Shown here: positions 14,201-21,900 of the stretch, one piece after another
How positions within the stretch are numbered: position 1 is the first letter of the stretch
Layout of the letters: each line of letters starts with the position of its first letter
Origin: Symbiodinium natans
Taxonomy: Eukaryota > Sar > Dinophyceae > Suessiales > Symbiodiniaceae
Direction: 5' to 3'
Assembly: GCA_905221605.1 (NCBI GenBank)
Contig: CAJNDS010002311.1
Location: 91,501-155,500, forward strand
Length of the DNA stretch: 64,000 nucleotides
Notes under the pieces: model-generated
Seen by the model: the letters and a program-made list of their open reading frames with translations, nothing else
The model's database searches: none
Told to the model about the DNA's origin: nothing
Program-made: the position numbers and the translations under genes

Positions 14201-17200
14201 GACCATATTCCTTGAATCTGTATGACAATCCGATGTTCCAGACTGTTCCTTTAGTTTAGGGTTTGGGCTATTCGTGGAAGCTCTGGGCTATGGGATTCGC
14301 ATAAGATCAAGGGCCCGGAGCGAAGTCCACCCTAAACCCTAAACCCTAAACCCGAAACCCTAAACCCTAAACCCTAGCCCTAAACCCTAAACCCTAAATC
14401 CCAAATCCTAAACCCTAAACCCCAAAGTACCTGACTCTGTTGCCGCCGACACACATGCAGGATGTCTCCGTCCTGCGGGGCATGGCAGGAACCCCAAGCC
14501 CCAAACCCTAAACCCTAAACCCCAAACCCCGAACCCCCCAACCCCAAACTCTACTCTAGGTGGTCCTCCAGTCCAAGGCTTGACACCAGGGCACCTGAGG
14601 CTTTGGGTTCAGGGTTTAGGGGTTTAGGGGTTTAGGGGTTTAGGGGTTTAGGGGTTTAGGGGTTTAGGGGTTTAGGGGTTTAGGGGTTTAGGGGTTTAGG
14701 GGTTAGGGTTTAGGGTTTGGGGTTTAGGGTTTAGGGTTTAGGGTTTAGGGTTTAAGGTTTAGGGTTTAGGGTTTAGGGTTTCGAGTTTAGGGCCTATGGT
14801 TTTGGGGTTTAGGCGTTCAGGGTTGAGGCTTCGTGGTTTAGGGGGTAAGGATGGTTTCCCTGTAGGGGTTTGGCGTTTCAGGGTTTAGGGTTTGTGTAGG
14901 GGTTTGGGGTTTAAGGGTGCAGCGTTTTGTGTGTGGGGGCTTGGGGTTTAAGGGCTTAGGGGTTTGGAGTTTCGGGTTTAGGGGGTTTAGGGTTGCGTGT
15001 AGGGGTTTGGGGTTTAGGGGTTTGGAGTCCAGGATTTGGGGTCATGCAGTTTGGGGGTTTAGAAGTTTGGGGCTTCGGGTTTTTTAGGGTTTAAGCTTAA
15101 GGGTTTGGGGGTTCGGGGTTATGGGGTTGAGGGCATACTCATTAGAAGTTTTAGGTCCAGTCTGTTTCAGGAACCCGCACACCCACAGTCAGACCCAAAC
15201 ACCATTGTGCTTTGCTTGGCGTGCTTCTTTTCTTTCAAGACAGCTATTTGGGGACTTAATTGTGGTTTAGCATTTTAGGTGAAGCACACTCTTGTGAACG
15301 CCTACCCCTTCCTGCCCGTGATCATCGTCAGCCCACAGTCACCATAGTCTCAGATTCGTGTTTCAAGTCACAGCACAGGAAAAACTTCAACGCTGAAGCC
15401 TGCAGCTAAAGCACAACACCCAGGTAGGCCTACCTCCCAAACCCTAAACCCTAATTCCCTAAACCCTCAACCCTAAACCCTAATTCCCTAAACCCTAAAC
15501 CCTAAACCGTGTCGGTGGTCAGGGCTTCGAGTTCCGGAGCTTAGGCCTTAATTACAACCCGCAACGGCAAACTGTCAAGAGCTAAGTGCCCCCCCCCCCT
15601 CCACCCAAAGCAAGCCCAAACCCTGAGCCCTGTAACCCTACAGGTAGGGCACCTGAGACACAAGCAGAGTTATCATGGCCCGAAAATCGGTTGGAGGCTG
15701 AAAACATGATTGTAGTTCGTTTCAAATGGGGCGGGGGGGCTACTTGTAGGCCCTAAACCCAAGTCACAAAAACCCTGAAACCCTGAGCCCTGAACCCTCA
15801 ATCCTGCTTGTAAGAGCTTCTAAACCCTAAACCCTAAACCCTAAACCCTAAACCCTAAACCTTACTATACCCTAAAAAATCCTAAACCCTAGGCCCTAAA
15901 CCCTAAAACCCTAAAACCCTAAAATCCTAAACCCTAAACCCTAGGCCCTAAACCCTAAAACCCTAAAACCCTAAAACCTTAAACCCTAAAACCCTAAAAC
16001 CCTAAAATCCTAAAACCCTAAACCCTAAACCCCTAAACCCTAAACCCTAAACCTAGCACGCCGAGAATCTTGGGCTCAGCCTCTCCCCGGTCAGTGACAC
16101 AAGGCTCCCGAGCGGAACCTTGTGTGCCTGGAAGGGGCAGCAGACCAGGGTTATCGGGCAGCTACAGCCAGCGTTTGGGGTTTAGGGTTTAGGGTTTAGG
16201 TTTTAGGGTTTAGGGTTTAGGGTTTAGGGTTTAGGGTTTAGGGTTTGGGGTTTAGGGTTTGGGGTTTAGGGTTTGGGGTTTGTGCAAGTAGAGGACGCCT
16301 TACGATGCTAACTTTAAATGCCTGAGTAAAATCCTATAAACCTCGTGGGGCGGCCCGTAGAAGCCCTGCGTGTAGGGGCTTCCACCCTAAACCCTAAACT
16401 AAACCCTAAACCCTAAACCCTAAACCCTAAACCCTAAACCCTAAACCCTAAACCCTAAACCCTAAACCCAGGAACCCAAACCTTGGTGTGCATTGACGGT
16501 TTCAGGAGCGGGTGCAAGGTCAAGCACAGAAGACCAGATTTCATGAGCCTCTTTCAGTAGAACGTGTGGTCTGTTGGCTAAACCCTAGACCCTCGAAGCA
16601 GGACGCCGCAGGAAGGGCCCCATATTGCTGTAGGAGATGTAGAGAAGGGACTCATGACTTTACGCATCGAACTTCTAAACCTTCTCATGATGGGGGGTGC
16701 GAAAACCTACGCCCGAAGCCCTAGGCCCTGGGCCTAAAAACCTCAAACCCTAGCCCTAAACCCTAAACCCTAAACCCCAAAACCCAAAACCCTAAACCCT
16801 TAACTTAAGGGTTTAGTGTTTAACCCTAAACCCTCAACCCTGCAAGCGCCGCCTCAGAAGCCTGCTGGCAAAGCGCGGCAATGGTCGTGTCCTGCGCGAT
16901 TTTTTCAAAACAGGCTTTAGGGTTTAGGGTTTCGGGTTTCGGGTTTGGGGTTCCGGTTTAGAGTGTATGGTTTAGGAGGGTTTAGGGTTAGGAGGGTTTA
17001 GGAGGGTTTAGGAGGGTTTAGGAGGGTTTAGGAGGGTTTAGGAGGGTTTAGGAGGGTTTAGGAGGGTTTAGGAGGGTTTAGGAGGGTTTGGGGCTTGGGG
17101 TTTAGGGCAGCTTTCTTGCCCAGACTGTGAATGGACCTTCTGGGCAAGTACGTCATTTCTCGAAAGCATGGTACAGGGCTCCTAAATTATACAAGAGGAA

Positions 17201-18053
17201 GCCTCATATTTGGGGTACTCTTCAAAGTGGACCTACATTTTGGGGAACGGCTAGCAGGGTTTAGGGCTTGGTGTCAGTCGCAAAGGCCGGTGGCCCGCAG
17301 TATCTCCCTTCCCAGCGATTCAGAAACCGAAAGTTCCGTAGCAGTCCTGAAAACCGTATGGGGTGGGGGGGGGGTTCAAAACGCTGGGCCCCTCTACCAT
17401 GCTATGTTCCGTTAAAGTTTGGGGTGCCATAAAGGGCCATAGAGGGTTTAGGGTTTAGGGTTTAGGGGGATTCAGGGTTTGAGGCATCAGCGGGCACCAA
17501 GCAAACTACCATCACGTCCTGCCGCACCGGCACCTGATTTCGCGCTGCAGCTGGTCTTGTAGTACTGGTCTGGGGTTGAGGGTTTAGGGTTTAGGGTTCA
17601 GGGGTGCCTAATTCCATACGAGTATGAAAATTGGACCCTTCAGAGATGTTTTGATATTGACGCCGGCATCTGTCACAATTGCGCGTGTGAAAGTTTCGGC
17701 TTCAACAAGTTAGCTGCTGGGCAAAAGCATTCGGGGAACTACGTGCCCTTGCCAGGTTTAGGATCAATAGATTTACGGCTTGGGTTCCAAAGGACCTCTT
17801 TCATCCTAAAGAACAGGTTGCTACAAGTAGAGGTTTGCAAGGTCGCAAGATGGGTCGCGAGTCCCATGTTGTAACACCATGCCTCAGGCCCAGTACCCTC
17901 TAACCCTAAACCCTAAACCCTTAACCCCAAACCCCAAACCTGGCCCATGGAGTCAGGGCTTGCTCCTGTCTGCCCTCTTGCTGAGTCTGGCACGTCCTGG
18001 CTTCGGCCGCTGAGCAGCGAAACGCGCAGCGTCAGCGGCAGTGGGGAAATCAT
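1..18053 (-). CDS. Multi-exon gene A: RCC1/HERC-like repeat protein (3' end beyond left edge)
   Basis: At least 18 short exons on the reverse strand run from an ATG at 18053 to the left edge. The upstream exons encode a short N-terminal region of unknown fold; its 'SLLSGRS' stretch resembles the ubiquitin-like starts common in dinoflagellate RCC1 proteins, but this is weak. From about 12.4 kb downward, consecutive exons join in phase into RCC1-type units of the pattern 'xFAAxxxDGSVVxWG' plus a linker 'GGxxxxxQxxLxNV'. RCC1 repeats form beta-propellers used in GTPase exchange and ubiquitin ligases; the substrate here is unknown. Introns are mostly telomere-type repeat DNA. The strongest support is that splicing several exon pairs restores an uninterrupted repeat. 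The individual exons are listed separately; some upstream ones may belong elsewhere. Confidence 0.72.
347..415 (-). CDS. Gene A exon: RCC1-type blade with DGSVVTWG
   Basis: Acceptor CTTGCAG|A, then 23 codons in phase 0 containing 'GRAFAAIRGDGSVVTWG', then a GC donor (CAG|GCGCGC). It continues directly from the 839-875 exon: '...LRDVRQ' + 'IAATGRAFAA...', a complete RCC1-type repeat. The last exon of this gene inside the window; the protein continues beyond the edge. Confidence 0.8.
839..875 (-). CDS. Gene A exon: RCC1 linker 'SAVDEELRDVRQ'
   Basis: The sequence resembles the conserved linker 'GGDSSAVQDQLRNVQQ' of dinoflagellate RCC1-like repeats. The donor is CAG|GTTCGC, in phase 0 with the next exon. 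The acceptor is less certain: ACAG|C (used here) or GAG|G nine bases upstream, which would add 'GDS'. Confidence 0.7.
1086..1182. mobile_element. TIR element family K, copy K1
   Basis: Left AGTTCTCTACATGATGGTCCC, right complement GGGACCGTATTTTGGAGAA. About 97 bp. Confidence 0.65.
1422..1470. other. Perfect 13-bp hairpin
   Basis: CGACATCTCCACA at 1422-1434 pairs with TGTGGAGATGTCG at 1458-1470; loop of 23 bases. Confidence 0.8.
2544..2560 (-). CDS. Gene A micro-exon 'VVAWG' (17 bp)
   Basis: Between AAG|G and a GT donor (GA|GTGCACC) lie 17 bases reading VVAWG plus two bases. This supplies exactly the tryptophan core missing from the preceding exon (…RCDGT|VVAWG) and leaves a phase matching the next one. 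If the alternative acceptor CTTACAG|C is used, the exon is 27 bases longer. Predicted from phase only. Confidence 0.5.
3161..3264. mobile_element. TIR element family J, copy J1
   Basis: AACTAGGGTGGCCCTT at the left and AAGGGCCTACTTAGTT at the right (13 of 16 complementary). A related partial copy lies at 63297-63376. Confidence 0.65.
4614..4664 (-). CDS. Gene A exon: RCC1 blade 'ASTYAFAALRCDGT'
   Basis: Acceptor CTACAG|G, 17 codons (EVVASTYAFAALRCDGT), donor ACA|GTGCCT, phase 0 at both ends. It joins the upstream exon as '…SELQNVK|EVVASTYAFAA', a textbook repeat junction. Confidence 0.75.
4683..4915. repeat. Mixed TTCAGGG / TTTAGGG array
   Basis: Two blocks of TTCAGGG (6 and 8 units) alternate with TTTAGGG blocks, indicating local expansion of variant units. 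Confidence 0.95.
4961..5043. mobile_element. Dispersed element family H, copy 1
   Basis: Shares GGCTCTAAGGACTCTT and CTCAAAGGCCTT…GAGCCTAA with 53405-53481. Confidence 0.55.
5188..5311. mobile_element. TIR element family K, copy K2
   Basis: ACGTACATGGGTCGTT at the left versus the complement of AACCACCCACATACGT at the right, followed inward by GATCCCTTTTGGGG and its inverse. 124 bp. Confidence 0.72.
5856..5904 (-). CDS. Gene A exon: RCC1 linker 'YGGECDHLQSELQNVK'
   Basis: Acceptor GTGAG|G, donor AAG|GTGCAG, 49 bp. The peptide fits the linker consensus YGGDSSAVQxQLxNV. With a GC donor for the upstream exon the join reads 'TWGVSE|YGGECD', in frame. Confidence 0.72.
5955..6062. mobile_element. 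TIR element family A, copy A1
   Basis: TTGGGAT…CCCCTTATACTAACAG at left; inverse with GGGGGAACATCCCGAA at right. About 108 bp. Confidence 0.72.
6407..6483. mobile_element. Dispersed element family I, copy 1
   Basis: CACCTTATTGGGGTCC…GGGAATCCT…TTTCGTAAAC. Related copies: 38768-38834 (reverse) and 63003-63080. Confidence 0.55.
6752..6968. mobile_element. TIR element family A, copy A2, carrying a nested element
   Basis: TTGGGATCTTCCCCCTTAT at left and the complement ending GGGGGAACATCCCAA at right, 217 bp, twice the usual size because family B copy 1 is inserted in the middle. Confidence 0.78.
6803..6902. mobile_element. TIR element family B, copy 1 (nested in A2)
   Basis: Ends TTTGGAGTA / TACTCCAAA, 100 bp, nearly identical to the copy at 11808-11908. 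Confidence 0.8.
7446..7486 (-). CDS. Gene A exon: RCC1 core 'ALSDGTVETWG'
   Basis: Acceptor TCCCAG|G. Reads ALSDGTVETWGVS. The end is either at a GT donor after TWG (7454) or a GC donor at 7446; the latter keeps frame with the next exon. Joined to the exon at 8868-8912 it gives 'HAFAA|ALSDGTVETWG'. The five bases GCCCT occur at both ends of the intervening intron. Confidence 0.72.
8089..8270. mobile_element. TIR element family G, copy 1
   Basis: TACTATTTGCTTGAG at left, CTTAAGCAAATAGTA at right; interior ends in T and G homopolymers. 182 bp. Confidence 0.72.
8868..8912 (-). CDS. Gene A exon: RCC1 blade start 'VKQLAASIHAFAA'
   Basis: Acceptor GAAAG|A, 15 codons MKVKQLAASIHAFAA, GC donor (GCA|GCCCTT). 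The upstream intron is only about 85 bp and consists almost entirely of TTTAGGG/CTTAGGG units; the downstream intron is about 1.4 kb. Confidence 0.68.
8997..9038 (-). CDS. Gene A exon: RCC1 linker (degenerate)
   Basis: Pyrimidine-rich acceptor ending TATATAG|G, 14 codons GAHPCKPNSVRSVE, GT donor (GAA|GTTCTC), phase 0. It occupies the linker position between two WG cores but matches the consensus only loosely. Confidence 0.5.
9991..10074 (-). CDS. Gene A exon: RCC1 blade 'FAARRADGSVVCWG'
   Basis: Acceptor CTGAG|G, 28 codons beginning DIVASKHSFAARRADGSVV, GT donor (GGC|GTGCAC). The hexamer GAGGAC is present at both ends of the upstream intron, so the junction can slide without changing the protein. 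Confidence 0.8.
10977..11079. mobile_element. TIR element family C, copy 1
   Basis: CTTAGTTGCTGAGT / ACTCAGCTACTAAG (13 of 14 complementary), 103 bp, about 96% identical to 21198-21301. Contains the palindrome AAAGTGTACACTTT. Confidence 0.82.
11520..11690. repeat. G-rich low-complexity tract
   Basis: Runs of 5-9 G separated by short A/C/T words; the reading frames here are artefacts. Confidence 0.9.
11808..11908. mobile_element. TIR element family B, copy 2
   Basis: Same ends as copy 1 with about six differences and a longer A-run. 101 bp. Confidence 0.8.
12381..12444 (-). CDS. Gene A exon: RCC1 linker 'YGDPSTNRALCAQLTDVE'
   Basis: Acceptor CTCCTACAG|G, 64 bp, apparently a GA donor (GAG|GACCTT). 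It joins as '…QLTDVE|DIVASKHSFAA', matching the linker-to-blade order of the repeat. A GT at 12369 is an alternative donor (adds DLTR). Confidence 0.72.
13092..13206. mobile_element. TIR element family G, copy 2
   Basis: TACTATTTGCTTAAGAA with CCCCAAAAAATC inside, mirrored by GATTTTTTTTTGGGG and TTCTTAAGCAAATAGTA. 115 bp. Confidence 0.78.
13206..13800. other. Unique 600-bp stretch with open frames on both strands
   Basis: Lies between a family G element and CCCTAAA blocks. Reverse frames of 124 and 182 codons and a + frame of 91 codons overlap around a G-homopolymer. No motif recognised; may be intronic. Confidence 0.35.
14030..14065 (-). CDS. Gene A candidate exon 'GLWGSLGLSQPS'
   Basis: Acceptor TTCTGCAG|G and a consensus-like GTAAGT donor enclose 12 codons with a WG pair as in an RCC1 core. 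Flanks are CCCTAAA on the left and TTTAGGG on the right (+ strand). Confidence 0.5.
14431..14472 (-). CDS. Gene A candidate exon 'DGDILHVCRRQQSQ'
   Basis: CCCCGCAG|G acceptor, CAG|GTACTT donor, 14 codons in phase 0. The 'DGDxL' motif is seen at the end of ubiquitin-like folds and before RCC1 repeats; too short for a firm assignment. Confidence 0.5.
14613..14706. repeat. TTTAGGGG 8-mer array
   Basis: About 11 units of an octamer variant, followed by ordinary and degenerate TTTAGGG to 15130. Confidence 0.95.
15343..15399 (-). CDS. Gene A candidate exon 'ASALKFFLCCDLKHESETM'
   Basis: GCTGCAG|G acceptor, ATG|GTGACT donor, 19 codons without stop. It lies in a roughly 300-bp unique stretch (15140-15440). 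Function unknown. Confidence 0.42.
15885..16030. repeat. CCCTAAAA 8-mer array
   Basis: Octamer variant with interspersed CCCTAGG units; includes a longer repeating block seen twice (15888-15910 and 15933-15960). Confidence 0.9.
16070..16127 (-). CDS. Gene A candidate exon 'VPLGSLVSLTGERLSP'
   Basis: CCTTCCAG|G acceptor with a pyrimidine tract, then AHKVPLGSLVSLTGERLSP; GA donor inferred. Flanked by CCCTAAA (left) and TTTAGGG (right). Confidence 0.45.
16498..16550 (-). CDS. Gene A candidate exon 'HEIWSSVLDLAPAPET'
   Basis: Open frame …LLKEAHEIWSSVLDLAPAPET ending at a GT donor (ACC|GTCAAT). Acceptor TGAAAG|A is weak; helical in character. Confidence 0.45.
16592..16627 (-). CDS. Gene A candidate exon after a strong pyrimidine tract
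   Basis: CTCTACATCTCCTACAG is a good acceptor, followed by about 36 open bases (QYGALPAASCFE or NMGPFLRRPASR depending on phase). The frame is undecided. Confidence 0.35.
16853..16891 (-). CDS. Gene A candidate exon 'DTTIAALCQQASE'
   Basis: CGCGCAG|G acceptor, GC donor (GAG|GCGGCG), 13 codons, helix-like. CCCTAAA to the left, TTTAGGG and a TTTAGGAGGG array to the right. Confidence 0.5.
16975..17090. repeat. TTTAGGAGGG 10-mer array
   Basis: About 11 perfect decamer units. Confidence 0.95.
17283..17346 (-). CDS. Gene A candidate exon 'TELSVSESLGREILRATG'
   Basis: GGTTTTCAG|G acceptor, about 21 codons before a stop. Near the N-terminus this could be the second strand and helix of a ubiquitin-like fold, but that is speculation. 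The hexamer CAGGAC occurs both here and at the end of the first exon. Confidence 0.42.
17534..17564 (-). CDS. Gene A candidate exon 'VLQDQLQREI'
   Basis: GACCAG|T acceptor and ATCAG|GTGCCG donor enclose 31 bp with one open frame. TTTAGGG lies on both sides, an exception to the usual polarity. Confidence 0.4.
17997..18053 (-). CDS. Gene A first coding exon (ATG)
   Basis: GCCGCCATGA is a good eukaryotic start context. The frame reads MISPLPLTLRVSLLSGRSQ and stays open for 21 more codons, so the donor is uncertain; the end given assumes a GA donor after CAG. It starts 706 bp downstream of the stop of gene B, consistent with head-to-tail packing. Confidence 0.6.
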
Positions 18054-18694
18054 GGCGGCGGCAGCTTGGTCTAGGGTTTAGGGTTTAGGGTTTAGGGACA
18101 AATTTATTTTTGGGTTTAGGGCTTTAATCTACTGCAATGTACGCCTATAAGGTTTAGGGCTGCAAATGAACGGAGTCCGCTGGGACGGTAGTGAAGCCCG
18201 AGTCAGAAGGATTTGAGATTCACAGTGCGTGGGCCGGGGGGATAGTATGGGGAGGGGATCGCACATGTGGGCCCTTATTGCATACCTCGGGGCGAATATA
18301 TAGGGTTTAGTTGAGGGATTAGGACATTCTTGATTCTTGTTTGCCTGGGTGATTGGAGGGTTTCGAAGCTTAAGAGGGGGCCTAGGATTCGCATGCAGAA
18401 CAGGCAGGCAAGCTGCCACGCAGTAGTTCCTACCCTTCGCGCCGTCAAGAGATAATAACAGGTACAGCCCAACCTTGCAACAGGGATGCCATGAAGCAAA
18501 CCATACACCCTGAACCCTAAACACTAATTAAATGCCCTAAACCCTAAACCATAAACCCGAAACCCTAGCATAGACCCTAGACCCTAAACCCTAAACCCCA
18601 ACCCCCAGTAGGCAACCTCGAAGCCACAATCCAAACTCCAGAACTCTTGCCCTGGTCCATGTATCGCAAATGGTATGTACATGGGGGGGGACCA

Positions 18695-18765
18695 TGTATA
18701 TACATATATATATATATGTATTTATATATATATTTATTTATTTATTTATTTATTATATTTATATT
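18695..18765. repeat. AT / ATTT microsatellite
   Basis: (TA)n followed by (ATTT)n, directly downstream of the gene B stop codon in sense. Confidence 0.95.
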
Positions 18766-18923
18766 TGGGCCACAAAGGCGCCAAAAGGAGGTACTTCAAG
18801 GCCCGAGTATACCCTAAAACCTACAGCCTGAGGATCACAGGCCCACGACACTGCAATTGCCTCGACAAGGTTGACCAGCTGCTCGACGTGCTCTCGCACC
18901 CCCACCACAGTGCTCGTCACCTC
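18759..18923 (-). CDS. Gene B terminal exon, coiled coil, TAA stop
   Basis: CCCCAG|G acceptor, then 54 codons and TAA. It begins EVTSTVVGVREHVEQLVNLV, a heptad-patterned helix, and ends …GAFVAQI. An AT-rich microsatellite follows in the 3' region. The uninterrupted frame with stop makes this a likely last exon. Confidence 0.68.
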   Translation of the reverse strand, partial: EVTSTVVGVREHVEQLVNLVEAIAVSWACDPQAVGFRVYSGLEVPPFGAFVAQI

Positions 18924-21900
18924 CTGGGGAGTTAGGGTTTAGGATTTAGGGTTTAGGGTTTAGGGCTGCCCCAGCCTTTCCAGACCCTCAAACTCCAAAC
19001 CCAAACCCTAAACCTCAAAGCCCAAACAAGGCTCAGGCCCAGACCCTGATAAAAAACATGCCCCGAACCCCAGACAAGTCGAGAAAAGCCCGTGCGCCAA
19101 CGCCCTAAAACTTAAATCCCAACCCCTAAACCCTAAACCCTAGAAGCCCTATACCCTAAACCCTAGAAGCCCTAAGCCCTAAACCCTAAACCCTAAACCC
19201 TCAGCCTTGAGACACAGCTGATCCGTGGCGTGCTGCGCTGCGAGGGCGGCGCAGCGGTCGCGCAGGCGCCCAAGCTCTGCCGCAGGTGCAGGGGGCCTGC
19301 TGGTTTAGGGTTTAGGGTTTAGGGTTTAGGGTTTGGGGTTTAGGGTTTAGGGTTTGGGGTTTGCGGTTTAGGGTTTAGGGTTTAGGGTTAGGGTTACAGG
19401 TTGGGATGTTCCCCCTTATTTCCAGCAGTCCTTACTAGGGATTATAATAGGGGGGGGGGGGGGGGGTGCTATAACCCATATGAAGAATACCAAGTTATGG
19501 GGTGCAGGAACTCGCATTTAGGGTTTAGGGCTTCGGGTCTAGGGTCTAGGGAGGTAAGGGCACCTTGCCATAAGAACTTAAACCACAAAACCCACTTTGA
19601 GGCGCTTACAGCTCTAGCTATAACTAGAGAACCTTTTTCGGGCTTCAACCCTAAACCCTAAACCCTAAACCCTAAACCCTAAACCCTAAACCCTAAACCC
19701 TAAACCCTAAACCCTAAACCCTAAACCCTAAACCCTAAACCCAGCTTAGGCTTTGGGTTGGGAGGGTGCTGGTAGGGATAGTTAGAGCAAGCGATCCTGT
19801 GATCATATGGGAACTCCACACAAGGAAGCCCTTATGTCCACCAATGGCTTGAATAAATGCAGGAACCAAATGACTCTATGAATTGACTGTGTTCCAACGT
19901 TACCCTCCCTAAACCCTAATTCCTAAACCCTAAACCCTAAACCCTAAACCCTAAACCCTAAACCCTAAACCCTAAACCCTAAACCCAAGTCCGAATCGTC
20001 AGTTCAGCCTTCGCGGGGGCCAGACTGCAAGCAGCGTGCCTGTGTCAGAGTTCTACGGAGTCTTGCATTTTGGGGTCCCGTTTTAAAGGATCCCTAAGGG
20101 AATATCAGGGCCATGTTAGGAGTATATTCAGGGGAACCTTTGTGACATGTGTCCAGTTTGAGGTCGGAGGCAATCTACATCGAAGATGCCTAGAGTGCAG
20201 AGCACTGTCCGCCAAGCTCAAGTCCCATACCCATCTGCACAGACGTTCTTTGAGAACGCTACGCGTTCCCACGAAGACAGAATAAGCCCTGCTTTCGGGC
20301 TTCGGGTTTAAGGATTAAGGTTTAGGATTCAGGTTTAGGGAGATGAGGTCTTACGTCTTAAGGGGCTCTTTTGGGGGGCATAGGGGAGGCTTTGGCATTC
20401 CGGGCCGAGACTCCTTGCGGTCCGTTGCGCGGGGAGACGCGGGGTCCCTCCACCTGGTGGGCTTGAGGGCAATTCTGGCGACTTCAGGGTTCAGGGCTTA
20501 GGGTTAGGGTTAATCGGGGTTTAGGGTTTAGGGTTTAGGGTTTAGGGTTTAGGGTTTAGGGCTTAGGGTTTAGGGTTAGCAACTTAGGGTTTAGGGTTTC
20601 GGGTTTAGGGTTGAATGATTGTCTGGGTTGGCCCTTGATACCCTCGGCCTGCAACCCTGAACCTGAAGAATCCGTAAGAAAAGTGAATGCAGGAGGTATA
20701 CGAAAGGCAGTGCGGAATGCGGCAACCACCCGGACACAGAGCTGGGGAGGGGGGGGGGGGGGGGGGGGTTGGGCCCCCCAAGTTAGAAGTAAGGTCATAA
20801 TTATAAGGGCCCTAAACGGGGGGTTGTAAGTTGAAGTGCTTAGGATATAACTCCATTAACTCAAGTTAGCAGAGTAAGGGGGCCCTAATGAAGGTTTGGG
20901 GGGTGGCCAGGGTTTAGGGTTTAGGGGTGAAGGTTTGGGGTTCAGGGTTGGCGGTTTAGTGCCTCAGGGCCTTGGTTTTTGGATGCTACTTTGCAAGAGC
21001 CCAAACTCTCAACCCGAAATTCCTAAACTCTAAGCCCTGAAGGTTAAGCCCTAAAGCCTCAAATTCCAAGTAGAATCCGAAGGTTTAGCTACAGTAAGCC
21101 CTGGCTCCTCCAACCTATGGGTCCTAAATCCTCTCCAAGGTTGGTCCCTTGCCCTTGCTTGAAGGGAAAATAAACGGCTCCGAAGTATGGGCCCTCACTT
21201 AGTTGCTGAGTTCATAAGCCCCAAAAAAGTGTACACTTTCAATTCTATAGGGGCTTGTAGTATCCCCAAAAAGTGTAAAGTGTGCTCACTCAGCTACTAA
21301 GCTCATTATGTATACTGTACATAAGGGATATATGACAACAGGGGACCAAATTAAGGGCCCAGACTCCGGATCCCCGAAGGAGCCCTTAGTCAAACCCGCA
21401 GTCTTGGACCCGAGAAAAAAGGCCCTGGCTCCAATACAGAATACCCCCCCCGAATTGCAAAACCTAGACCTTTTTATGAGCCTAAACCCTGAACCCTAAA
21501 CCCTAAACCCTAAACCCTAAGCTTCCCTAAGCCCTAAGAAATAGGCGGCCCTCAGTACCTAAACTCCTTTGCTGCGTGCTTATGGCGCCTCCACCTGCGC
21601 GCAAGGAGGTGATGCTGGCTCTGGGGAAGCATCTCCTGGCCAGGGTGCTACTCGCTAGCTACCATTGTAGGGTTCTTAAGGGAGGGTTTGGGGTTTGGGG
21701 TTTGGGGTTTGGGGTTTGGGGTTTGGGGTTTGGGGTTTGGGGTTTGGGGTTTGGGGTTTGGGGTTTAGGGTTTAGGGTTTAGGGTTTAGGGTTTAGGGTA
21801 GTTTAGGATTCAGGGTTTAGGGTTTAGCGTTTAGGGTTTAGGGTACCAAGGGGTTAGGCCTTAGGGAAGCTTCGGGAGCCTTAGGGAGTAGGAGGGAGTA

